This document shows, piece after piece, positions 34,204-44,389 of a stretch of 64,000 bases of DNA. This DNA comes from Hysterangium stoloniferum. Taxonomy: Eukaryota; Basidiomycota; Agaricomycetes; Hysterangiales; Hysterangiaceae. Each line of letters opens with the position of its first letter. Within the stretch, counting starts at the first letter, position 1. A program made the translations under genes and the position numbers. A model generated the notes under the pieces. It had not been told where the DNA came from. It worked only from the letters and a program-made list of their open reading frames with translations, and ran no database searches. The DNA lies in contig WHVD01000257.1 of the NCBI GenBank assembly GCA_015178975.1, positions 1 through 64,000 of the forward strand. Reading direction: 5' to 3'.

Positions 34204-35832
34204 TTAGAGTGATGATAAAGGTCCGGGTTTGCCTGGATAAGCCGTGTGGAAGTCAGTAACAATTTCCATAGCATGTCCAAGTTCCGTGGCCAATATCCAT
34301 GAAGTTTCCTCGTCGGTACCTTCATAACCTGCGCATTTGACTAAATAGAGCAATTTACAAGTACGTCGGCGATTGTCAATTTTAGAATCCAAAATTTCGG
34401 AAACTTCGAATTCAGGTTCTCCATCAATGATGACCGGAGGGGACGGAGGTTGAATACGTTCCGGGAATGAGTTAGGAACACAAGGTTCTAGCATGGAAAC
34501 GTGGAAAATGGGGTGGACTGCTCGCATACTGTCGGGAAGACGGAGAGTCCATGAAAGTGAACCGGCTTGTGCTATAATTTCGAAAGGTCCTAAGAATTTC
34601 TCAGCGAGTTTTTTAGAAGGTCGGGTAGTACGGAAGAATTGAGCTTTTACAAAAACCTGATCACCAACTTTAAAATTAGGAGGCGGGATCCTGTTTTTGT
34701 CCGCGGAACGTTGATAATGTTCCTGTGCGGAAGAAATAGCTTTCCGAAGTTCTTGATGTAATTCGTCGAGGTCGGTAATAAATTCTTGAGCACGGACAGA
34801 AGCCAAATCTCGTTCGGAATGTACTGTGAGATTCGGATTATAGCCTTTATTGGCGAAGAAGGGAGATATGCCGGTGGTTGCATTCGGAGAGTTATTGTAG
34901 GCAAATTCCACGATCAGAAGAAGGGATTTCCAGTTGTCCTGTTGATAATTACAATAGATGCAGAGATATTGTTCCAGTGTTTGATTAACGCGTTCCGTTT
35001 GTCCATCACCTTCTGGGTGATATCCCGAGGTGAAGTGTAGTTTCATGTCGAGGGCTTTTCCGAGGGCCTGGAAGAAATGGGAGATGAACTTGGAGCCTCG
35101 ATCGGAAGTTACGTGAGATGGAACTCCGTGTTTGGAAAATATGTGAATAATGAAAAGTTCCGCTAATTGTAAGGACGTGATTGTATCATGAGTGGGTATG
35201 AAAATGCCTTGTTTCGAGAATCGGTCCACAACGACTAGAATGGATGTAAAGCCTTTGGAAGTCGGGAGTTGTTTGATAAAATCCATGGAAATTGAATTCC
35301 AAGGTTTCTCTGGTATCGGGAGTTGCTTGAGAAGGCCGTACGGCTTATGCCTCTGGGTTTTAGAGCGTAAGCAGGTGGTGCATGACTTACAGAACTGAGT
35401 TACAAAATCTCGGGGGTTGGGCCAAGTGTATTCTCTACGGATTAAACCAAGAGTGTTGTTGATGCCGTAATGTCCGGAGATTGGATGATCATGTTTATAC
35501 TGAAGTACGCGGAGTCGGAGATTGTTGGAATCTGGAATGTAGATACGTCCATCGAGACGGATAAAACCTTGAGAGTCTTGTGACCATCGGGGTTGGTCGG
35601 GATTGTCGGGAACTTCTAAATGTGGCTTGAGGGCCGGGTCGGAAGTGAGTGCGGAAAGGATATCTTGATGTAATCGCTCAATGTCCATAATCATGACGCT
35701 ACGCATAATTGGATAGTAAAGGGAAGTTGCTCGGATAGATGCGGAAAGTTGTTGCGTTGTAAAAACCGGTTTCGGGTTATGTGGATTAACAACAGCATAG
35801 TTACTTTCCCCCTCTTTAGGATAGATGTCCCA
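34204..35832 (-). CDS. Gypsy integrase with C-terminal chromodomain
   Basis: In the same frame as the RT part, after one TGA at 35833-35835. The zinc finger (HDHPISGHYGINNTLGLI then CKSCTTCLRSK, HHCC) precedes the rve core with D (SMDFIKQLP), D (VTSDRGSKF) and E (GQTERVNQTLEQYL). The C-terminal GPFEI/HPIFHVSMLEP block is followed by a chromodomain (FEVSEILDSKI, then YLVKCAGYEG, then ETSWI). Chromodomains direct integration to marked chromatin. The frame is otherwise uninterrupted for 500 codons, so inactivation is slight and recent. Confidence 0.93.
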   Translation of the reverse strand, partial: WDIYPKEGESNYAVVNPHNPKPVFTTQQLSASIRATSLYYPIMRSVMIMDIERLHQDILSALTSDPALKPHLEVPDNPDQPRWSQDSQGFIRLDGRIYIPDSNNLRLRVLQYKHDHPISGHYGINNTLGLIRREYTWPNPRDFVTQFCKSCTTCLRSKTQRHKPYGLLKQLPIPEKPWNSISMDFIKQLPTSKGFTSILVVVDRFSKQGIFIPTHDTITSLQLAELFIIHIFSKHGVPSHVTSDRGSKFISHFFQALGKALDMKLHFTSGYHPEGDGQTERVNQTLEQYLCIYCNYQQDNWKSLLLIVEFAYNNSPNATTGISPFFANKGYNPNLTVHSERDLASVRAQEFITDLDELHQELRKAISSAQEHYQRSADKNRIPPPNFKVGDQVFVKAQFFRTTRPSKKLAEKFLGPFEIIAQAGSLSWTLRLPDSMRAVHPIFHVSMLEPCVPNSFPERIQPPSPPVIIDGEPEFEVSEILDSKIDNRRRTCKLLYLVKCAGYEGTDEETSWILATELGHAMEIVTDFHTAYPGKPGPLSSL

Positions 35833-37895
35833 TCATCGAGTCATGGCATCTGGTTTTCCACCAAGACGTCCGGGTCGGAAACGGATAATCATGTTGAAAG
35901 CGGAAAGAAATTCAGACCAACGGGCCTGCCGGCGGGTTAAAAGTTTAGTGGTAGAAAAATATTCGAGATTTTTGTGATCAGTAACGACGTCAATGGGAGT
36001 TGCGGAACCTTCGAGATAATGGCGCCAATGTTTGAAAGCTTCAAAAATTGCCAAAAGTTCCTTATCATGAACGTCGTAATTGAGTTCGGATACTGAAAGT
36101 GTCCGAGAAAGGAATGCGACCGGATGAATTTCACCGTCGGAATCTTGAATGGAAAGGATCGCGGCAATTGCATAATCGGAAGCATCGGTTTCCACAATAA
36201 TCAGGACATCAGGTTTCCAATGGGAAAGAATCGGGGCAGAAGTGAAAGCATTTTTTAAAGTCTGGAAGGCGGAGCGGCATTTGTCATCAAAAACCCATGG
36301 TTGAGTTTTACGGGTAAGACGAGTGAGCGGTACTGTAATATCCGAGTAGTTCCGAATAAAACGATGGTAAAAGTTGGCAAAACCTAAAAATGATTGAATG
36401 TCCTTGACCTTCCGTGGTTCGGGCCAGTCACGGACAACTTGAACCTTGGTTTCATCCATACGGAGACCACCAGGGCCGATGATGAAACCTAAGTATTCAA
36501 TAGAATCCATGTCAAAATAACATTTTTTACCGTTGGCGAAAAGACCGTTTTTACGGAGTCTTCGGAAGACTTCACGGACCTGTTCATCGTGAAGAGCGGG
36601 ATCCTCGGAAAATACCAAAATGTCGTCCAAATAGACTATAACACATACGTCAAGCATGTCGGAAAATATATCATTAACAAAACGTTGAAAAGCGGAAGGG
36701 GCGTTGGTAAGGCCGAACGGCATAACCAACCATTCAAAGGATCCATAGCGAGTCCGAAAAGCAGTTTTCCATTCATCGCCCTCGGCAATTCGGACCAAAT
36801 CATAGGCGTGTTTGAGGTCTATTTTGGTGTAGATCCGAGCTTTCCATGGGGTGTCGAGTAAATCGGTAACGAGTGGAAGTGGATACTTGTCTTTCCGTGT
36901 AATGGAATTTAACCCTCTGAAATCGACACAGAGTCGAAGAGAGCCGTCCTTCTTTCGGACAAAAAGGACGGGTGCTCCATACGGAGACTTTGAGGGACGG
37001 ATAAAACCTATCGACAGATGTTCATCCAGGAACTCCTGAATAGATGAAAGTTCCGATTGGGATAATGGGTAAATAGGTCCTAATGGAGGGTTTGAACCGG
37101 GCTCAATATCGATTTTTAAGTCATAGGGCCTATGTGGTGCAAGCCTGTCAGCTTTTTTCTTACTGAAAATGTCCGCGAAATCATGGTATTTTTCGGGAAC
37201 TCCTTCCAGATCAGCTTTTAGCTCGGATAATTCTGGAGTCGCAAAACGTCCAGATGCTTCATCAACTTTTAGGCTGATCGAAAAACATTGCGAGCCATCC
37301 AGTTTACTCGCCCTAACAAATGCCGAAGCATTGATGAGAGAGATTTTTGGGGGCTCGGAAGTTTTGGTAGAAGCCGGAGGTGCCGTTGATGCCGAAAAGG
37401 CATTGGCTGGAAAAGATGCTGCAGGAGGAACGGAAGTGTGGGGAGTCCGGAAAGTAATACTGCCCAATACCCAGTCAATCAACGGATTATATCGGGTGAG
37501 CCAGTTGTATCCAAGAACTGCCGAACAGCTAGAGTCCAACTGTGTTACAAAAAATGTAACCATCTGGGATGTTCCACAAGGGAACCGGATAGACATGTCG
37601 CAGGCTTGAGTAATTGCCGTATTGCTAGTGCCGTCAAACAAACGCAAGGAAATTGCGGGAACAGAATGGAGTTTCAGATTATGTTTCGTGGCAAAGGTGG
37701 TATGTACAAAACAGTGTGTGGAGCCGGAATCTATTAGAGCTCGGAACACTAAATTTCCAAGAAAGTCAGAGACGAGTTTTACAAATAATGAATTGGGATT
37801 AGAGAGAGCGGACACGTTGAGACGGACAACCTCGGAAACATGGAGAGAGTCAACGCAACCCTCTGTCCGTGCAGATTCCAGAGGGTTGCTTACTC
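35833..37895 (-). CDS. Gypsy protease, reverse transcriptase and RNase H
   Basis: The open frame extends upstream without an ATG right to the gag frameshift site at 37896. Protease: FRALIDSGSTHCFVH. RT: LCVDFRGLNSITRKDKYPLP, then YGSFEWLVMPFGLTNAPS and the catalytic VYLDDILVFS. RNase H: IVETDASDYAIAAIL and VVTDHKNLEYF. It ends GKPDAMTR-TGA (35833-35835); the next in-frame residues WDIYPK fit the family continuation, so the TGA most simply replaces an Arg CGA codon. Expression would be as a Gag-Pol fusion through -1 frameshifting. Confidence 0.93.
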
Positions 37896-37902
37896 TTTTT
37901 TT
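37855..37902 (-). promoter_or_regulatory. -1 ribosomal frameshift signal between gag and pol
   Basis: On the minus strand the end of gag reads TCA AAA AAA GAG TAA. A_AAA_AAA (37902-37896) is an X_XXY_YYZ slippery site in the gag frame. After 6 nt (GAGTAA) comes a perfect 11-bp stem, GCAACCCTCTG (37889-37879) with CAGAGGGTTGC (37865-37855), and a 13-nt loop. The pol frame is exactly -1 relative to gag, is open from the slip site onward and has no early ATG. All parts of a programmed -1 signal are present at standard spacing. Confidence 0.88.
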
Positions 37903-39116
37903 GACTCCGTGGCGGGTTTTTCCTTAGACGTCGTAGTCGTAGTGGAAGTTGCCGCGCGAGCCTTGGAAGAGCTGGATTTAACGGTACAGTCGGAAACCTT
38001 GTGTCCGCCTTTCCCGCAGAAAAGGCAGAGGTCGTTGTCCATACGTCGTTGTTTCTCCTTCGGGGTGAGTTTACCGTCGGTACCCAACAAATGGGAAATG
38101 TCGGGTTTGTCGGAAGTTGACTGTTTTTCCTTGTTGGATTTCTTGTCTTTCTTCCGGTCGGAATTTGATTTGCCAGTATTAGTGCCAGAGCCGGTATTAT
38201 TGCCTGAGTTGTTGCCGGAAGACTTGCTAGTCGACACCTTGTTGTTCTGAGAATGTTCCGTCGGGTTCTCTCGAGAAACCTCGGCTTTTCGTTCCCAATA
38301 ACGGGCATTGGATGTTTGAGCTTTCATCCGCATGAGTTGGAGAGTTTTTGGCTTTCCATCTTTGCAGATTTCGTCTTTAAGGCGTGACGGAAGTCCCATA
38401 TAGAAATGGTGCCTGAGGGCGGAATCGTCCCATCCACATCGTGCGGCGAGGGTATTGAACTTGATGAGATAATCGGAAACTCGTTGATTGTCCTTCATCT
38501 TGAGCGTCATTAGTTCGTTTTCTGCTTCGCCGGATTGATCGTAAGGTCCGAAATTAGTGTCCAGTTCTTCCACGAAAGCATCCCAGTCGTTGAGCCATAC
38601 AGGTGTCTCGTCGGATATTCCGGATAGTCCGGGTTCAAACCAATCCTGAGCGGTATCCTTGAGATATGAGAGCGCAAAATTGACTTTTCGACTGTCGGAT
38701 TTAAAAGCATTGGGTCGATCACGGAAACTGAAACGGCATTGAAGAAGGAAATTCTTCAATTTTTTCGGATCCTTGCCGGTAAATGGTTCGGGTTCTTTGA
38801 CTCTGGTGCGGGATGATTCTTTGCTATCCTCAGCGGATTTCAAATAGTCAGCGAATTTCACAATGGAGTTGATAAACCACATTTCAGTCGGTTCGTCGGG
38901 AGATTTCTTTTTCAATGTCTCCGGCTGATCTTCTGCTTCGTTGTCGGAAGTATGGGGATCATTGGGATCCTTTGTTACCTCGGTAACCTCCTCGGTAACT
39001 TCTTCAATTGAAGCTGATGTTGTCGGCTGAATTGGGGTTTCGGGTTGGGTGGTGTAAAGTTGCAATGGGGATTGAAGTTGGGATGGTCCTTCGGCAGCTT
39101 TGCGTTTGGGACCCAT
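37890..39116 (-). CDS. Gypsy Gag with CCHC zinc knuckle
   Basis: A 408-codon intact frame starting MGPKRKAAEGPS. After an acidic Thr/Glu-rich N-terminus comes the Retrotrans_gag capsid region (KVNFALSYLKDTAQDWFEP, then NFGPYDQSGEAENEL and MKDNQRVSDYLIKF). An Asn/Ser/Gly-rich linker is followed by the knuckle CLFCGKGGHKVSDC that binds element RNA. It ends in a Ser/Thr/Lys tail at the frameshift site. No disabling mutation seen. Confidence 0.93.
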   Translation of the reverse strand: MGPKRKAAEGPSQLQSPLQLYTTQPETPIQPTTSASIEEVTEEVTEVTKDPNDPHTSDNEAEDQPETLKKKSPDEPTEMWFINSIVKFADYLKSAEDSKESSRTRVKEPEPFTGKDPKKLKNFLLQCRFSFRDRPNAFKSDSRKVNFALSYLKDTAQDWFEPGLSGISDETPVWLNDWDAFVEELDTNFGPYDQSGEAENELMTLKMKDNQRVSDYLIKFNTLAARCGWDDSALRHHFYMGLPSRLKDEICKDGKPKTLQLMRMKAQTSNARYWERKAEVSRENPTEHSQNNKVSTSKSSGNNSGNNTGSGTNTGKSNSDRKKDKKSNKEKQSTSDKPDISHLLGTDGKLTPKEKQRRMDNDLCLFCGKGGHKVSDCTVKSSSSKARAATSTTTTTSKEKPATESKKE

Positions 39117-39152
39117 GATGAGCGAGTCGCAGAGTTGAGATCTGATATACTG

Positions 39153-39175
39153 TTAAGTGCCGTGTCGGGAACTGA
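39153..39175 (-). repeat. residual 23 bp of the Gypsy 5' LTR
   Basis: TGTTAAGTGCCGTGTCGGGA plus ACT matches the LTR tip at 32216, then similarity stops. The sequence inside it (minus GTATATCAGATCTCAAC) is where the primer site should be. Confidence 0.8.
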
Positions 39176-40274
39176 GAAATTCACAATCACCAAGAATTTC
39201 CGACTCACAGTAATGCTCCAGGTACTTGGACGATCATGCGCACTAGTAATTGGACAATATTTAAAGTATGGGTCACGCTTTCTACTCAAATCTGCCTTTT
39301 GTAGCTCATGAATTCACTGTATCTCTTCTCTCTATCTGGCCTCATCACAGCTCTATTGCAGCTCTATGTCAGAAAAATAAAGAATCTCTGCTCAGACCTG
39401 CGCAGGTTGATCAGACGCTCAGATTGGCTGAACAGCCGATCAGGCCTGATTTGGGAGACCAGTTAGAGCAGGCCTGACCAGGGAGCAGGCTCCTGAGCCA
39501 TGCTGATTGCCTGCACATGCTGTTTTGCCTGCACATGCTGTTTTGCCTGCATGTGCTGTTTTGCCTGTGCAGGCAATCAGCATGACATACTTCTGCCCAG
39601 GTTTGGACAGCACCTCATCTAACCAAAAAAGGTAATGGACCACTGGGTCTCGACCTAGCCAAGCCAATACTTGAATCCAGACCCCATGCCCAGCCAGCTC
39701 TCTGGGTCTTGATTAGTTATCATGTCATTTAGGCGCCCAATTTGAATGCAAGGTAAAGAATATATTTGTTAAGCATGAGAATCAAACACAGGACTAAGAA
39801 AAGCTTACTAATAGGGAAACACTTACAAGGTAGATTACAACTGAGCTACAACAACTTTATATTTACTTCCATCATCCAACTCATATGTACACTTAGTAAA
39901 TGCTTACTAATATTGACATTTTGGTTCACACTTCTTGCAGCTTGTATACCAGATTTCCAGAATCCAACACAACCTGCCACTTTGTCCTATCCTAACCATT
40001 TCATGGTATTTGTGAGGACTAAAAAAATGTACAATCAACTTCCTTCAAACACAATTTGGCTCCATTCTGCAGAATGCTTTCGCTCATGGTCATGCTCCCA
40101 GCTCACAGTTCTCTCTAGGAGCCCATTTCCCAACAAACTTCAATCATCATCAACCACAGCAGCAACTGCGATCTGGAATGGGGTGACTGAGAAATTTTTC
40201 AAAGTCACAATTGTCACACAAGAAACTTTGATATAATCCTAGGGAGTATACAAGGAAAATGGTTGTTCAGTAGG
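39176..40274. other. non-coding with a 19-bp-arm palindrome
   Basis: 39499-39517 and 39566-39584 are perfect inverted repeats (CATGCTGATTGCCTGCACA). The loop holds three 18-bp direct repeats with the core ttgcctgcacatgctgtt. The plus ORF at 39766-40236 has 156 codons but a biased, motif-free sequence and I do not support it as a gene. Confidence 0.6.
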
Positions 40275-42083
40275 TCACTTTCGGTCTCTCTTCCTCCCCT
40301 TCCCACCTGCACCCACCACTGCTTCTTCAGGACTTATGAACTGCTCCGGGCCTGGTCCTTTTGACATGCAACGATTTGAATGGTGAGTGGGGGGATTGTT
40401 AATGGTGTTAGGCACACTGTCAGTAATGGAGGTTTTTGATCTTGGGGCATGATGGCGATGGGGTTTGGAGGGAGCTGGTGGACTCGGAGCTGGTAGACTC
40501 AGAGCTGGTGGACTCAGAGCTGGTGGACTCAGAGCTGGTGGATTCGGAGCTGGTGGACTTGGAGCTGGTGGACTTGGAGATGGTGGACTTGGAGATGGTG
40601 GACTTGGAGCTGGTGGACTTGGAGATGGTGGACTTGGAGCTGGTGGACTTGGAGCTGGTGGATTCGGAGCTGGGTTTGCTTCAGGAAGAAGTGGCATGCC
40701 AAAAGGGTCCGTGTTGGCATTTGACAGGGGCAATGATGAGTGGCCAGGGTCAGTATTGTTATTATCTGGATTTTTGTTGTTGTGTAGTGTAGTTTCTAAT
40801 CCAACATTTCTGCACTGAATGAGACCATCTGAACCATCTTCTGATTCAGAGCATGAGCCCATAGCTTTAAGTGCAGCCAGAACAGTCTTCACAGAGCTCC
40901 GTTGCCCTTCTGAGGTGGCTGTGGTGCTTGCACTTGTTGCCGCATAAAGCTCTTGATTCCACAGGCTAAATATTTTCTTGACAATGCTATTGTTGACTGA
41001 AAGGAATTCCAGGTATGTATAAAAATCTACCTCATAATCAATATGTGTGGCTGAACCTTGACACTGAAAGTGTCCATCACATGATAAGGCAAAATGGGCC
41101 TGAAAACAAACAAATAGTTAATAAATTATGTAGATATAATTGAATTTCATCCACTTACACAAATTGCTGTTGTGGCAATAGCTCCTGGGGTAATTTCAGA
41201 TACATCCCATTTGCACTCCTTGAACCCCTTGAGACTATTCGGTTGGTCCAGTGAGCTTGGGCCACACACAATTGACTTGTAAACCTGTAGATAGTATTAG
41301 CAAGTTGAAAATAAAAATATCTGAATCCAAACTACTCACCTGAATGAGGACCAGGTTGAGGAACAATTTATTGATATCAACTTCACCACAGTAATCATGG
41401 TGAAGGATAGGTGCAAAGGGCTCATAATAAACATTACCATTACCAGTGTGCACCCACCCAATTAGTTCCCGAAAGTTAGTTTCATGCCATTCAGGTTTCA
41501 CGAAATCAGCCACATTGGATATATTGAAGAGACGTGGGCCACATGTGTGACGGACACGGGCAACTGCATCAGAACGGGCCTGGCTCATCCCTCCACCGAA
41601 CTAGCTAAAATTAATGGAAATAAAATAATAATAAATAATAATAAACATACATGAGTTTGGAAGTACAAGTTCGCAATCTTACTAGGGTCACAGTAGGCAC
41701 ATGGGAGAGCCTTCAGTAGGTCAAAGTATTCCCCTTGTTGCCTGCCCTCTGCATCCATGAATCGGTGGTCTGGCTGATAATTAGGATCCGGAGCAATGTT
41801 AAATGTTTCTTCAATATTGCCAATCCAGAGGAGGTACATCATGGTGTACTTGCCAGCGAGCTGACGGATCCTCTCAGCGACCTTGTCCTTGCTCAAGCTT
41901 GCAATACCATCAAGAGGTGTGGTTGTGGTAGCATCAGTATTGATGGCCTTGCCATTCTTGTGACTGTTCCTGGGAACTGCGACTGCATGGGTCATTGCAG
42001 CTAACTGCCTCTTTAACTCATTGTTTTTGCATTCAAGATCATTGATATGGGCTTGGGCCTGTCGGTACTCATGAGAAGAAAGC
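40275..42083 (-). CDS. DUF6698-like protein with Pro-rich C-terminal tail
   Basis: Four exons on the minus strand (42083-41652, 41599-41340, 41284-41160, 41099-40275) join at good GT-AG sites. A further 5' exon probably exists, since 42083 follows an acceptor. The order is: a short coiled coil (YRQAQAHINDLECKNNELK), a helical region (YTMMYLLWIGNIEETF), then ARSDAVARVRHTCGPRLF, WVHTGNGNVYYEPFAPIL, VYKSIVCGPSSLDQPN and WDVSEITPGAIATTAICAHF. These resemble the agaricomycete-expanded DUF6698 family, which is mostly found near transposons; function unknown. The tail holds about 18 repeats of SPPAP/SPPSP type encoded by a 15-bp tandem repeat (40475-40670) and ends in a basic GGKGRKRDRK. No disabling mutation was seen. 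Confidence 0.7.
40475..40670 (-). repeat. 15-bp coding minisatellite (SPPAP repeats)
   Basis: About 13 units of ggagctggtggactt with g/a and t/c variants. Being a multiple of three they leave the minus frame open; the plus strand is open too, giving spurious Gly- or Glu/Leu/Val-repeat ORFs. Confidence 0.9.
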
Positions 42084-42204
42084 TGTAGATAGACACCCAG
42101 GGATGAAAATAGGTGAGCAAAGATATGAAAATAAGACTACAAACCAACAATGCACCTGATTGCCAACACCCCTTCCTAATTGATTTCCACTGTGCTTTGC
42201 ATTA

Positions 42205-43133
42205 TTGTTGCGATGTTCAGAACAACCTTGCATTCTGAACCTTGTAGATCATCTCACTTATTTATCTTATCCAATTATACAATTTCACACTATTCCAGCT
42301 GCCTTCAGTGCTGCTATGTCATTTGAGTCTGAAGAACTGGATGGCTTTGCATCCAAGTCACCTTCTATACCTGAACATGAATCCCACCATCCTGACAGTA
42401 CAGAACAGCCTACTCCCTTGGGACCATACATTAGAGTTGTGCATCATCCTCACTCTGGTCTTCCTGATGAATTCATTTACCATGATGCCACCATCCCTAC
42501 CCCTTCCACTGGTGAAGCTTCACCACATGTACGCCGACATCAAACAGGAGAGCCCTGGGCCCCATTCCGAACTTGAGCAGATTTTGAGTTTGCACAACTC
42601 AATGTTCAGGCTGGGCTCTCTGCTGAGTTCAAAAAAAGGATGCTGAAGGGAGTCACTGAGTCTTGGGTTGATCCATGACATGGAAAAGTAACTTTTATTA
42701 ACCTAGATGATTACAAAGCTGGCTTGGAAGCTGCAAGAAACTGGGTTCCTGAAGTAAGTGCACTGATCCTTTCCCTACTGTGGCCTTTCTATTCATTGTT
42801 ATCTCAGTTTAAGAGATCCAGTGTTTCAGAGATGTATGATGGCAAGAAATACACTCTTAATTTTTATTAGCATGATCCATGGCAGTGGATCCTCAGCCTT
42901 GTCACAGATGCAACATTGGCCAAGCACCTGATCTGGTATCCAGTCAAAAAATACTTGCATGACAGTAATATAGTCACTCAGCTATATGATGACATTGATT
43001 CAGGAAAGAGCTGGTGGGATATTCAGGTAGGTCAATATTAGAATTTCTTTGGTGGGGATCAAGCTCATTTTTCTTCTCCAGACTGCACTGCCATCTGATC
43101 TAGATCTTCCTCACTGTTTCCTTCCTCTACACG
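42205..43133 (+). pseudogene. Plavaka-type (CACTA superfamily) transposase relic, 5' part
   Basis: Plus-strand sequence reads FESEELDGFASKSPS, then GPYIRVVHHPHSGLPDEF, then (after a stop) ADFEFAQLNVQAGLS, FINLDDYKAGLEAARNWVP and, after an intron at 42753-42828, KRSSVSEMYDGKKYT and DPWQWILSLVTDATLAKHLI. Another intron precedes LPSDLDLPHCFLPLH. This is the conserved N-terminal half of agaricomycete Plavaka transposases. In-frame stops lie at 42574-42576 and 42676-42678 (both TGA) and near 42868 (TAG). The sequence breaks off at about 43130, so the catalytic half is absent. Confidence 0.75.
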
Positions 43134-43651
43134 TATAACCTGCAACTTAAAAAACGCGACTTGAAGGTGTGTCTGAACGGGCGATGTAGCTTGAAGCATT
43201 TAGCTTTTGCCAGTAGTATGCTCACTGATCTGGGACACAGGCCTATAGCCTGAATAAAATGATACAAATCACAGGATAAAATCTCGCTAACATTCAAAAA
43301 CTCGCACAAATCTTTCATGGCCGTTTTGTCTCCAGGTTTAAAAGTTCATGTTACGGAGTCTCTTTCGTGGAGCTGTGCTTCCAGGCTATTGCGATATCTG
43401 CACACTCTCGTGTACGCCGCCATGATGGTCCTTAGGAAGGTAATATCTAAATCAATGCCTATGCTGGTATATAAATGACACGTAGCTCGTCACCTTGATC
43501 TTATTGAATTCGGGACGCCGTCCACTCAAAGCCTCTATCGTTGACCATGAGCTTCTTTAACATCCCTTGCACTGCATATATATTCATTATTATAAATGGG
43601 GGGGAGCTCCACTGTCCTCTCACCCTTTGACATCATCGAAGTCCAGACCAA
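43134..43651 (+). promoter_or_regulatory. upstream region of secreted-protein gene 1, duplicated at 46.0-46.6 kb
   Basis: Blocks such as cttgaccatgagcttcttta / attgacataagcttcttcaa, and the leader catcgaagtccagaccaa versus cattgtcgaagtccagtcca, recur before gene 2. The duplicated unit thus includes about 600 bp upstream. A TATAAA-like box (attataaatgggggg) lies about 60 bp before the ATG; gene 2 has cttataaaaggg in the same place. Confidence 0.6.
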
Positions 43652-44389
43652 ATGCACTTTTCACTCCTTACCTTGCTATCCTGCGCTGCCACTCTCGTGC
43701 AGTCTACACCATCCGCCAATGCAGTTGCTACCAAATGTAAGCCCCATCTTGCCACACCCTCAGCAGTAATGTGGCCTAATGAATTCCTCTCTAGTTTCTA
43801 GGAGGTTCGTTGACCACTTTGTCACCCATCTATGTTGCTCAATCCTGATAATATGATAGCTCATTGCACAACGAAGCACGAGGTAAGCAACCGAATGCCA
43901 TGTTTTTTAAATTATCCTAACGCATACTCAAAAGCTTCCAACCACGTTGTCCGTTTCGCCGGGCCTGCTTCCAACCCAGTGACGATGCAAATTCCAAAAG
44001 AAGCGGGGGTCATCTACAGCGCCAAATCATTCTCCAGCTTTAATCAAAGTGTTGTGGTGACTGCGTCCTACGGAAAGGACGGATCCGCGGTCTTCTTTGG
44101 AACAGGCGAAAATAAGTCTATGACGGTGACCCCCAACGATGGTGATGACGATGATGAGGCGTATACGTTGACCCTAGAGGCAACGGGCAAGGCGTACAAC
44201 TTGACCCTCCTCTTCCAGTTCGACGGTGGATCTGGAGCCGGATTTCAAAATTCGGTCGTCACCCAGGGGCCAACTGTAGTCCATAGTGACGATGAAGGGC
44301 AGGACATAGAGACCACCGCTGGAAATTCTGCAGGTGGCGATGGCAAAGACGTGGTTTTCAAGCTCACGACGTACTTTGACGATGAGTGA
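43652..44389 (+). CDS. small secreted protein 1 (190 aa), four exons with 10-nt micro-exon
   Basis: Exons 43652-43736, 43795-43804, 43860-43882 and 43935-44389 (85, 10, 23 and 455 nt) join to exactly 191 codons. A signal peptide is clear: MHFSLLTLLSCAATLVQS, cleavage likely near TPSANA. The mature part has NHVVRFAGPASNPVTMQI, a Ser/Phe-rich centre, FFGTGENKSMTVTP and FDGGSGAGFQNSVV, and an acidic C-terminal third (SDDEGQDIETT). No Cys pairs of a classical effector are seen. It is predicted secreted; the family is unknown to me. Splicing through the 10-nt exon is required to keep the frame, and the same architecture in gene 2 supports it. Confidence 0.8.

Larger units (their letters stand above)
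32216..39175 (-). mobile_element. Gypsy chromovirus (Tf1/MAGGY-like), 5' LTR truncated
   Basis: Minus-strand gag, then protease-RT-RNase H-integrase-chromodomain, which is the chromovirus order. The 3' LTR is complete (32216-32798). At the 5' end only 23 bp of LTR remain (39153-39175: TGTTAAGTGCCGTGTCGGGA... on plus) before unrelated sequence. A purine run AGGGGGGTAC abuts the 3' LTR. Pol has one in-frame TGA. A spliced plus-strand gene lies between pol and the 3' LTR. Near-identity of the 3' LTR to the solo LTR at 27475 shows the family has been active recently. Confidence 0.92.

Noticed and set aside
36589-36861. Several 60-150-codon plus ORFs within Gypsy pol and gag
   Set aside because: Antisense shadows of conserved minus-strand domains.
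40436-40818. Plus-strand repeat ORFs (ELVDSELVD and GAGGLGAGG)
   Set aside because: Shadows of the SPPAP-coding minisatellite of the minus-strand gene.
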